A stretch of 9,829 nucleotides of DNA from Bacteroidota bacterium (GCA_023411265.1 JAEYOX010000090.1:1-9829); one strand, 5' to 3'; positions 1 to 5,764 are shown, counted from the first letter of the stretch. Notes: generated by a model not told the origin, from the letters alone. Numbers and translations are program-made.

Positions 1-117
1 ACAGGTAGAAATATTTCCAAGAATACTGCTATCGAAATTCCCGCTCACAATATTCCGGCTTTCAAACCATCCAAAACTTTCACTGAAAAAGTAAAAGCTA
101 AAGTAGCTGTAAAATAA
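1..117 (+). CDS. HU-like DNA-binding protein, C-terminal end (partial)
   Basis: The window opens inside a reading frame that gives 38 residues and ends in two consecutive stop codons (TAA TAA). The visible part begins TGRNISKNTAIEIPAHNIPAF and ends in a lysine-rich tail. The GRN segment followed by an IPA.N.PAFKPSK stretch matches the C-terminal arm and last beta strand of HU/IHF-type nucleoid proteins, where the arginine-containing arm enters the DNA minor groove. The family is about 90-100 residues, so roughly the last 40% is seen. The start and promoter lie outside the window. The small basic-protein gene follows 32 nt later on the same strand and could share its transcript. Confidence 0.8.
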   Translation, partial: TGRNISKNTAIEIPAHNIPAFKPSKTFTEKVKAKVAVK

Positions 118-149
118 TAACTGAGTATTAACATTTTAAATTTTTAGAA

Positions 150-242
<93 letters not shown>

Positions 243-267
243 GTCTCTTCTGATTTTAGAAATATAT

Positions 268-314
268 AGTATAGTTGGTGTTTTTATTTTTAATAAAGTA
301 TCGCCGACTATATT
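268..314 (+). promoter_or_regulatory. Long hairpin between the small basic gene and rng (terminator or rng leader control element)
   Basis: Bases 268-280 pair with 302-314 in 13 consecutive pairs, including three G-U pairs (269/313, 276/306, 279/303). A nested A/U stem forms inside the loop (282-288 with 292-298, loop TTT). Read as minus-strand RNA the three wobbles become A-C mismatches, so the structure favours plus-strand transcripts. The right arm runs into TTTTGTTTT, which suits an intrinsic terminator for the upstream genes. The position, about 57 nt before the rng start, would also suit a leader structure. RNase E in Escherichia coli controls its own mRNA through leader hairpins; a similar role here is only inference. 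Confidence 0.55.
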
Positions 315-371
315 TTGTTTTAAGCAAACCCTAATTCCGTTTTCATCCATTAAAATTAATCTTATGAAGCA

Positions 372-1928
372 ATGAAGAAAGAACTTATTGTATCGCATGA
401 AGGTGAGCTGACCAAAATAGCTCTGCTGGAAGACGGCCGTCTTTTTGAACTCCATGAGGAGGAAGACAAAACCGACTTTGTAGTGGGAGATTTATTTATC
501 GGAAAAGTAAAAAAACTGGCTCCCAACCTGAATGCTGCTTTTGTGAATATTGGCTACGGAAAAGATGCTTTTCTACACTATCACGACTTAGGACCGGAGT
601 TCCTGACCTACAAAAAATTCCTGAAAGACACGCTCACAAAAAAGCAGACGTCTTCCAGTCTGAAAAATTTTCCCATTCAGAAGGAAATTAATAAAAACGG
701 TACGGTAGACCGCGTTATTGCCAAAGACGAAATCGTACTGCTCCAGATCACCAAAGAACCCATTTCAACCAAAGGCCCACGTATTTCGACACAAATTTCC
801 CTCACAGGCCGGTTTCTGGTTTTGATCCCTTTTGACAATAAAGTTTCCATCTCCAAAAAAATAGGTACAGCAGAAGAACGCGAACGCCTGCGAAACCTGA
901 TAGAAAGCATAAAACCTGAAGGATTCGGAGCCATCATCCGAACCGTAGCTGAAGGAAAAAAAGTAGCTGAACTGCACAATGACATGAATCAACTGGTGCA
1001 AAAGTGGGAAAGTACATTCAAAAATATTCAGAAAAATATCGTTCCCAGTAAGGTACTGAGCGAAGACGATAAAGCTTCCGCAATCCTGAGAGACAATTTC
1101 AATGCAGATTTCGTGAACATTATTTGTGACGACGAACAGATGGTGGCTGATATGAAAAGTTATTTGGAAGTTATTGCTCCGGAAAGGAAAAATATAGTTC
1201 AGTTTTACAACCATCATATTCCTTTATTGGAATACTACAATGTAGAAAAACAACTGAAACAAAGTTTCGGAAAACATGTCAATATTTCCGGTTCGAGGGG
1301 TGCCTATCTGGTAATAGAACACACCGAAGCCCTGCACGTAATTGACGTAAATTCAGGCCCGAATTTAAATTCCGCTTCCACAAATAAAGACCACGCTCTG
1401 AATGTGAATAAAATGGCAGCTACCGAAATTGCCCGCCAGCTGAGGCTTCGCGACATGGGCGGAATTATCGTGGTGGATTTTATCGACATGCCCAATGCAG
1501 AACACCGAAAAAACCTCTATGAACACCTGAAAGAAGAAATGAAACGTGACAAGGCGCGACACAAAATTCTTCCGCCCAGCCGGTTCGGACTTATTCAGAT
1601 CACAAGACAGCGGAACCGTCCTGAAAAACAAATTGAAACCAAGGAAGAAAATCCTAATGCTACAGGAGAAATTCTGGCGCCAATTGTGGTAGTAGAACGC
1701 ATGGAAGAAGCCATCCGAAATATTATTCAGAAAGAAAAAGGTAAACTTTTCCTTCATGTTCATCCTTTCGTGGAAGCCTATCTTACCAAAGGCATTATGA
1801 GCATCCAAACCAAATGGTACCTGAAGTATAAAAAATGGGTAACCATCGTACCGAGAGACAGTTTCAAATATCTTGAATACCGGCTCTACAATAACAAGAA
1901 AGAAGAGCTGATGAGCTATTCCAATTAA
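372..1928 (+). CDS. rng: Ribonuclease E/G family endoribonuclease (RNase G type)
   Basis: A 518-residue protein of the RNase E/G (CafA) family, a Mg-dependent single-strand endoribonuclease acting in mRNA decay and rRNA maturation in the cytoplasm. Residues about 38-130 form the S1-type RNA-binding domain (VGDLFIGKVKKLAPNLNAAF...), with a basic, low-complexity insertion near 80-110. The catalytic DNase I-like core carries the metal-binding aspartates: D325 in HVIDVNSG and D369/D372 in VVDFIDM. FGLIQITRQR (405-414) ends the core. The length matches RNase G rather than long RNase E, with no scaffold tail. The zinc-link CPxC motif is absent: after TRQRNRP comes IETKEENPNATGEI, and the only cysteine in the protein is C252. 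The upstream in-frame ATG at 363 is followed by a stop within a few codons, so ATG 372 is the start. A hairpin lies in its leader. Confidence 0.95.
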   Translation: MKKELIVSHEGELTKIALLEDGRLFELHEEEDKTDFVVGDLFIGKVKKLAPNLNAAFVNIGYGKDAFLHYHDLGPEFLTYKKFLKDTLTKKQTSSSLKNFPIQKEINKNGTVDRVIAKDEIVLLQITKEPISTKGPRISTQISLTGRFLVLIPFDNKVSISKKIGTAEERERLRNLIESIKPEGFGAIIRTVAEGKKVAELHNDMNQLVQKWESTFKNIQKNIVPSKVLSEDDKASAILRDNFNADFVNIICDDEQMVADMKSYLEVIAPERKNIVQFYNHHIPLLEYYNVEKQLKQSFGKHVNISGSRGAYLVIEHTEALHVIDVNSGPNLNSASTNKDHALNVNKMAATEIARQLRLRDMGGIIVVDFIDMPNAEHRKNLYEHLKEEMKRDKARHKILPPSRFGLIQITRQRNRPEKQIETKEENPNATGEILAPIVVVERMEEAIRNIIQKEKGKLFLHVHPFVEAYLTKGIMSIQTKWYLKYKKWVTIVPRDSFKYLEYRLYNNKKEELMSYSN

Positions 1929-1968
1929 ACCATTTAGTAGAAACTTACGTAACTTAAATAAGTTGTAA

Positions 1969-2451
1969 ATGAAATTTAAAAGAACATTCTTCGCATTTGC
2001 TATCCTTTTTAGTTTTTCTGCAATTGCTCAAACTGAGCCAAAATATCCTGAGCTTACAGAAAATATGAAAAGGGTGGATCTTCTTATTCCTAAAATTCAA
2101 GATCCGGAAAATTATAGAGTTGAAATTCGTTTCGGGACCGAAATAGAAATATCAGAATGTGAACACACAAGTAGTTTTGATTTTAATATTAAAAATTTAA
2201 AAAAAGATTTCGGGTTGCCAAACCGACATATGTATTATTACATTGGAGAAAATCAACCTATTCAAATTTTGACGGTCACAGAAACGAAAGAATGTAATCC
2301 TGCTAAACAAATCACCAAAAAAGTACTGAGTGATCAAAATATATTTATAGAACATATCAGCACTCAGCCTATTCCTTTTTTTATTCCAAAAACCTGGACT
2401 GTTGAATATAGACTTTGGAAAGTCCATACTGATTTCAAAACCGCTAAGTAA
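1969..2451 (+). CDS. eco: Ecotin-type periplasmic serine protease inhibitor
   Basis: A 160-residue secreted protein. Residues 1-20 are a signal peptide (basic MKFKR, hydrophobic core, SAIA-Q cleavage site). The mature part aligns by eye with E. coli ecotin: YPELTENMKRVDLLIP against the ecotin YPQAEKGMKRQVIQLTP region, then a strand ending in the first cysteine (C64), the second cysteine at C109, and a C-terminal VEYRLWKVHTDFKTA against VKYRVWKAEEKIDNA. Ecotins are dimeric inhibitors of trypsin-fold proteases. The disulfide partners are kept, but the segment between them is 45 residues rather than 37 and the reactive loop reads TVTETKEC where E. coli has STMMAC, so its target range is probably different. 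The gene is visibly A+T-rich (about 28% G+C over 2161-2280 by hand count), lower than neighbouring nudL. No terminator separates it from rng, 40 nt upstream. Confidence 0.88.
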   Translation: MKFKRTFFAFAILFSFSAIAQTEPKYPELTENMKRVDLLIPKIQDPENYRVEIRFGTEIEISECEHTSSFDFNIKNLKKDFGLPNRHMYYYIGENQPIQILTVTETKECNPAKQITKKVLSDQNIFIEHISTQPIPFFIPKTWTVEYRLWKVHTDFKTAK

Positions 2452-2535
2452 AAATTGAAACAAGTTCTGCATTTTAACTGAGTAACTTAACCTTTTTTTT
2501 AAGCATCATTTGTTCACAATTATTAAATTTGAACT

Positions 2536-3165
2536 ATGAAATTTGATGGAAGAGATTTACTGAAAAGAATAAAAAACACTGGCCTTTACGGAGAGGATGC
2601 TCACTCAGTGTATTCGCCGCCCTATCGCCCTCTTTTTTCATACGAAGAAATTCTGGAAAGAAATCCGCGCTTCGCTGCAGTTAATATTCTGTTGTATTTT
2701 AAAAATAATGAATGGCATTTCCCGCTGATGCAAAGAACAGAGCATGAAAGCGACCGTCACAGCGGGCAAATTTCACTTCCCGGAGGAAGTCGTGAAGCTG
2801 ACGATGACAGCTTTGCCAGAACCGCAATTCGGGAAACTTCCGAAGAAATGGGCATTGAAGAACCCTATATTCGAATCATCCGTGAAATGTCGCCGGTGTA
2901 TGTCCTTCCCAGCAATTTTTATGTGCATCCGTTCGTATCTTTCACCAAGAAAAACCCGACTTTTATTCCACAGGAAAACGAAGTAGTGGAACTAATTGAA
3001 TTTCCTGTGTCCACTTTGCTTCAACTTCCGGACAAGCCTGAAATGATGGTGCTTCCCGGCTCCAGAAATCTGGAAGTTCCGGTGATCAACTTCGAAGGAT
3101 ACCGAATCTGGGGAGCCACTTCTATGATCATGAGTGAATTCAGTCAGGTTCTGAAAAATATGTAA
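2536..3165 (+). CDS. CoA pyrophosphatase-type Nudix hydrolase
   Basis: A 209-residue Nudix hydrolase. The UPF0035/NudL-type signature precedes the Nudix box: LMQRTEHESDRHSGQISLPGG (64-84), matching the known pattern of R...H.GQ..LPGG. The box itself (82-106) ends in RETSEEMGI, with metal ligands E100, E103 and E104. As in CoA-type members, the segment between GG and RE is a few residues longer than in the canonical GX5EX7REUXEEXGU. Family members split CoA or acyl-CoA to 4'-phosphopantetheine and 3',5'-ADP in a Mg/Mn-dependent reaction. The length fits NudL/NUDT7 relatives. ATG 2536 is the natural start, 84 nt after eco, and the acyltransferase begins 11 nt after its stop. Pairing with a PlsC-like gene puts it in an acyl/CoA metabolism setting, though this link is inferred. 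Confidence 0.88.
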   Translation: MKFDGRDLLKRIKNTGLYGEDAHSVYSPPYRPLFSYEEILERNPRFAAVNILLYFKNNEWHFPLMQRTEHESDRHSGQISLPGGSREADDDSFARTAIRETSEEMGIEEPYIRIIREMSPVYVLPSNFYVHPFVSFTKKNPTFIPQENEVVELIEFPVSTLLQLPDKPEMMVLPGSRNLEVPVINFEGYRIWGATSMIMSEFSQVLKNM

Positions 3166-3170
3166 CTTTG
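3163..3170 (+). promoter_or_regulatory. Possible Bacteroidota -7 box before the acyltransferase gene
   Basis: TAACTTTG is a perfect TAnnTTTG match whose first three bases are the nudL stop codon. It ends six bases before ATG 3177, so a transcript from it would be leaderless or nearly so. No good TTTG or TTG -33 box lies 17-21 bases upstream (the sequence there reads TTCAGTCAGG). Read-through from nudL is the simpler explanation. Confidence 0.25.
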
Positions 3171-3176
3171 CAGATT

Positions 3177-3986
3177 ATGTTAAAACGAATGGCGAAAAAG
3201 AATATTTTCACCGATGCTTTTGGTACCCCATACGTCTTGAAAAGACTGATTATTTTTATTTTGGGAATTGTATCTTACAGAAGATTCAACGGATTCAATA
3301 AACTGACGATAACAGGAACTGAACATCTTCAGGATCTACCCGATTCCAACGTTCTTTTTGTTTCCAATCACCAGACTTATTTTGCGGATGTTGCAGCGAT
3401 GTATCATGCTTTCTGCGCTGTAAATAACGGGTATTTAAACACCATTAAAAACCCTGTTTATCTTTTGAATCCTAAAGTAGATTTCTATTATGTAGCAGCG
3501 GAAGAGACCATGAACAAAGGAATTCTTGCCCGAATCTTTAAAATTGCAGGCGCAGTAACAGTGAAAAGAAGCTGGCGTGCTGAAGGCAAAAATGTCAACC
3601 GGATTGTGGATATGAACGAAGTTGACAATATCATGAAAGCTTTGGATAACGGATGGGTGATCACATTTCCGCAGGGAACTACGGCCGCCTTCGCTCAGGG
3701 AAGAAAAGGAACTGCCAAGCTGGTGAAAACTCAAAGGCCGATTGTGGTTCCTATTAAAATAAATGGTTTCCGAAGAGCTTTTGATAAAAAAGGACTCCGC
3801 ATTAAAGTAACCGGAGTGCGACCAACACTGGAATTTAAAAAACCGCTGCAAATAGATTATGAAACCGAAACAGCACAGGAAATTCTCAATAAGATCATGA
3901 TTGCTATTGAACAAACCGAAGATTTTAACCTTTTGCATCAGTATGAAGAAGAACTGAAAGCAAAGAAAAAAGAAATTCCTTCCTAA
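3177..3986 (+). CDS. PlsC-like 1-acylglycerol-phosphate (lysophospholipid) acyltransferase
   Basis: About 269 residues from ATG 3177 (MLKRMAKKN...); an ATG at 3189 is also possible. A TTG at 3168 opens the longest frame but sits inside a promoter-like box three bases after the nudL stop, so I reject it. The fold is LPLAT/PlsC: a hydrophobic segment near the N-terminus (LIIFILGIV), then motif I in VSNHQTYFAD (H65, D71), a GAVTVKR segment, and motif III FPQGT (164-168) followed by GRKGTAKL. The usual motifs are HX4D and FPEGT; here they are HX5D and FPQGT. Such enzymes transfer an acyl chain from acyl-ACP or acyl-CoA to lysophosphatidate at the inner membrane. Given the altered motifs, another acceptor, such as an ornithine or sulfonolipid precursor common in flavobacteria, cannot be excluded. 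It is probably co-transcribed with the Nudix gene. Confidence 0.82.
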   Translation: MLKRMAKKNIFTDAFGTPYVLKRLIIFILGIVSYRRFNGFNKLTITGTEHLQDLPDSNVLFVSNHQTYFADVAAMYHAFCAVNNGYLNTIKNPVYLLNPKVDFYYVAAEETMNKGILARIFKIAGAVTVKRSWRAEGKNVNRIVDMNEVDNIMKALDNGWVITFPQGTTAAFAQGRKGTAKLVKTQRPIVVPIKINGFRRAFDKKGLRIKVTGVRPTLEFKKPLQIDYETETAQEILNKIMIAIEQTEDFNLLHQYEEELKAKKKEIPS

Positions 3987-3996
3987 TCTGTCTTGT

Positions 3997-4434
3997 ATGA
4001 AAAAAACTATCGCTCTATTCATCCTTTTCCTTATCGCATCATGCAACACTCACAAGGTGTATTCAGATTTTGATTACAGCTATTCCCGAAGCGGAGGATT
4101 TGCGCCAGTTTATGAAAATTTTCTGATCAAAGGGAACAAAGCGCATTATTCTTTTGAAGGCCAGGGAAAGAAAATCAAAAAAAACTTCAAAATTTCCGCG
4201 GATGAAATACAAAAGCTGGAAGAAGTATTGGCAGCCAATAACTTTAGGATGATACAGGAAGACCGCAAAAAACTCTATGATTACATCAGCATTTCCATAA
4301 AAGTAAACCGCGGTCCGCAATCTGCCAGTAAAACAGACGCAAGTTACATCATGGTACAAGACCAGGAAAAATGGGATCGGGTGACACAGGCTTTTCAGGA
4401 GTTGCTGAACTCAAAACTGAATACAAATCCCTAA
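3997..4434 (+). CDS. Small lipoprotein of unknown function
   Basis: A 145-residue protein starting 10 nt after the acyltransferase stop. The N-terminus MKKTIALFILFLIASC is a lipoprotein signal peptide with lipobox IASC (C16), so the mature protein should be acylated and held in the outer or inner membrane. The rest has an aromatic-rich strand region (YSDFDYSYSRSGGFAPVYENF), a lysine-rich middle (GKKIKKNFKIS), a helix (ADEIQKLEEVLAANNF) and a helical C-terminus (QEKWDRVTQAFQELLNS). I recognise no family. An acidic SDFD at residues 23-26 resembles the flavobacterial lipoprotein export signal but sits further from the cysteine than usual, so surface exposure is uncertain. It belongs to the same plus-strand run as its neighbours. 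Confidence 0.75.
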   Translation: MKKTIALFILFLIASCNTHKVYSDFDYSYSRSGGFAPVYENFLIKGNKAHYSFEGQGKKIKKNFKISADEIQKLEEVLAANNFRMIQEDRKKLYDYISISIKVNRGPQSASKTDASYIMVQDQEKWDRVTQAFQELLNSKLNTNP

Positions 4435-4454
4435 ATAAAACAGTAAAGATAAGC

Positions 4455-5000
4455 ATGAACATCGCTGACGCCTTTGAGAAAGCACAACATAAAACCCGAG
4501 TTCTTGTCGCAGGAAACGAAGTACCGCAACTGCTAAAAAATATTTTGAACTTTCATGGGAAAAATTTCGATGAAGTTACTGAAACGCCCGCGGATACAGA
4601 AAATGATTTTGCGCTATATTTCACTCATGACATCATCGCAGGTTCCGATTTCCGGCCTAATATCGCACTGATTACAACACCTGTAAACGCTGAAGAAAGC
4701 CAGTTGCTCGTCAGCAAAATGACTTCGGGCGGAATTTTAATTTATCCGGAAAACCATGTTCACTTTTTGGAAGCGTTACAACAAACTCCTAACTATTTCA
4801 GACAATTACCCTACAGCACCTCCGAATACAGCCAGAAAGACGGCTATTTTATCGCTAAAACATCCTTAGGGGAATTACCCTTGGAAATTCAGGAATTAGA
4901 AACGATGATGCATCTGGAAGGCCTCAGATTATGCTGTCAACAATTCGGGCTGTTGGAAGAAGAATTTTATGAAGCATTGTTGGCGGTTTCTTCAATGTGA
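4455..5000 (+). CDS. Mur-ligase-like protein lacking the ATP-binding loop
   Basis: A 181-residue protein from ATG 4455, 20 nt after the lipoprotein stop. A longer frame from ATG 4371 would overlap the lipoprotein gene by 64 nt and adds residues with no family likeness. The pattern resembles the middle domain of Mpl/MurC-type ligases: VLVAGNEVPQLLKNILNFHGKNFD looks like the helix after a GKTTT loop, FRPNIALITT like the H.pniAlitni strand, GGILIYPEN like the GG.lIy..d turn, and the end LGLLEEEFYEALLAVSS like the last helix before the C-terminal domain. There is no GxxGK(T/S) P-loop and no C-terminal ligase domain, so ligase activity is unlikely. A role in peptidoglycan handling is inferred only from likeness; the next convergent gene is an RlpA-like wall protein. 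It ends 20 nt before a strong terminator. Confidence 0.68.
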   Translation: MNIADAFEKAQHKTRVLVAGNEVPQLLKNILNFHGKNFDEVTETPADTENDFALYFTHDIIAGSDFRPNIALITTPVNAEESQLLVSKMTSGGILIYPENHVHFLEALQQTPNYFRQLPYSTSEYSQKDGYFIAKTSLGELPLEIQELETMMHLEGLRLCCQQFGLLEEEFYEALLAVSSM

Positions 5001-5020
5001 TTGTCAAAATTTAATCATAA

Positions 5021-5056
5021 AAAAAGTCCTTCCACAACGTTGCGGAAGGACTTTTT
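5021..5056. terminator. Bidirectional intrinsic terminator between convergent genes
   Basis: AAAAAGTCCTTCC (5021-5033) is the exact reverse complement of GGAAGGACTTTTT (5044-5056): 13 perfect pairs with a 10-base loop that contains CAACGTTG. The G/C core is flanked by A5 on one side and T5 on the other, so both strands yield a hairpin followed by a U-tract. It lies between the stops of the Mur-like gene and the convergent RlpA-like gene and serves both. Confidence 0.92.
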
Positions 5057-5070
5057 CTGTTCAAGGATTA

Positions 5071-5448
5071 TTAATCAATAATTTCAAATTCTATCGGCAT
5101 GGTACCGGTTCTCAGGTTTCCGATTTCATCATAGGCCGCTTTAGAAAGATCCAAAGCTCTGGCTGAGTGAAACGGACCGCGGTCATTAATAGTAACCACT
5201 ACACTCTCGCCGTTTCTCAAGTTGGTTACCTTCACTTTGGTACCGAAGGGAAGAGTTCTGTGCGCTGCAGTGAATTTAGTGTTGTAAAAAATCTCGCCAC
5301 TGGCCGTTTTTCTTCCGTTAAATTTGTCGTGATAATACGACGCATAACTTGTTTTCACCTCATCATTGTCATTGGTATTATTCTTGAAAGAATACAGACC
5401 AAGAGTTGAAATCATCATTATGATTACGAGAATTTCTCTTTTCATCAT
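5071..5448 (-). CDS. Exported RlpA-like double-psi beta-barrel protein
   Basis: About 125 residues from ATG 5448 (MMKREILV; ATG 5445 is equally possible). A TTG at 5478 would extend the frame but lies within the predicted -7 promoter box, so it cannot be the translation start. Residues 1-21 form a short hydrophobic export segment (ILVIIMMISTLGLY), probably a signal anchor or peptide, without a lipobox. The RlpA/DPBB domain spans 34-125: ASYYHDKFNGRKTASGE, FTAAHRTLPFGTKVKVTNL, TINDRGPF and ALDLSKAA. Residues E52, H63 and D89 line up with E120, H131 and D157, described for Pseudomonas aeruginosa RlpA, a lytic transglycosylase for glycan strands lacking peptide stems. There is no SPOR domain, as in many short flavobacterial relatives. 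Activity on peptidoglycan is therefore likely but unproven. Confidence 0.87.
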   Translation of the reverse strand: MMKREILVIIMMISTLGLYSFKNNTNDNDEVKTSYASYYHDKFNGRKTASGEIFYNTKFTAAHRTLPFGTKVKVTNLRNGESVVVTINDRGPFHSARALDLSKAAYDEIGNLRTGTMPIEFEIID

Positions 5449-5475
5449 TTTGAATTTTTTTTGGTTTGACGAGGG

Positions 5476-5504
5476 CAAATTTAGAACGAAATAACAATGG
5501 GCAA
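5476..5504 (-). promoter_or_regulatory. Promoter of the RlpA-like gene
   Basis: On the minus strand TAAATTTG (5483-5476) is a perfect -7 box TAnnTTTG, preceded by TTG (5504-5502) with 18 bases between. This matches the Bacteroidota -33/-7 arrangement used by the primary sigma factor. It places the transcript start about 20-25 bases before ATG 5448, after which the leader is A-rich (CCAAAAAAAATTCAAA). Confidence 0.65.
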
Positions 5505-5513
5505 CTATTATTG

Positions 5514-5628
5514 TGTTAACGAATGTTAATGTTATGTTAAATAAATTGCAAAAAGACTCATAAACCCTGTAAGAAAAGCCCTTGCGAAAGAATGTTAAAT
5601 AGTGTTAAATTTATACTTAAAAAGTTAA
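5514..5628 (-). repeat. Helically spaced TTAACA hexamers upstream of the RlpA promoter
   Basis: The plus-strand hexamer TGTTAA occurs at 5514, 5524, 5535, 5593 and 5603, with a variant AGTTAA at 5623. Spacings of 10, 11, 58, 10 and 20 bases put the members within each cluster on one face of the DNA. The first cluster ends about 10 bases upstream of the -33 box, where an activator or an UP-like element would act. The region is A+T-rich, so some copies could be chance. No other gene lies in 5449-5764. Confidence 0.5.
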
Positions 5629-5690
5629 ATTAATTAACTGTTATTCCATTTCTAAAAAGCTATAAGAAACATATAAAGTTGACTTCTAAT

Positions 5691-5735
5691 TGATTATAAA
5701 TATCAAAACGCTCAAAAGTGAACGTTTTATAATCA
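5691..5735 (-). terminator. Terminator downstream of rimO
   Basis: Read on the minus strand, AAAACGTTCA and TGAGCGTTTT pair over 10 bases (one U-G pair) around the loop CTTT, covering 5705-5728. The pair that is U-G here would be C-A on the plus strand, so the hairpin is built for minus-strand RNA, i.e. rimO. A further outer arm TGATTAT/ATAATCA (5735-5729 with 5697-5691) adds seven pairs across a 7-base bulge. The U-tract is short and partly inside the stem, so efficiency is uncertain. Confidence 0.6.
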
Positions 5736-5764
5736 GATAAAAATTTTTTATTTTCCAATACAAT

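Noticed and set aside
309..317. TATATTTTG as a -7 promoter box for rng
   Set aside because: It has one base too many for TAnnTTTG, no -33 partner at the right distance, and it overlaps the right arm of the hairpin.
765..1217. 150-residue minus-strand frame inside rng
   Set aside because: Fully inside a strongly supported RNase G gene, with a composition typical of an antisense shadow.
2493..2500. Run of eight T's after eco as an intrinsic terminator
   Set aside because: No stable stem precedes it; only weak A/T pairings can be drawn between 2460 and 2492.
3435..4049. 204-residue minus-strand frame antisense to the acyltransferase and lipoprotein genes
   Set aside because: Both sense genes have clear motifs and starts. 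The antisense product is Phe/His/Ser-rich with no recognisable feature.
4371..4454. N-terminal extension of the Mur-like gene from ATG 4371
   Set aside because: It would overlap the lipoprotein gene by 64 nt, and the extra residues are simply that gene read in another frame. ATG 4455 fits the spacing.
5514..5628. CRISPR-like array
   Set aside because: The repeated unit is only six bases and the intervals of 4-5 bases are not spacers; a regulator site array or curvature is more reasonable.
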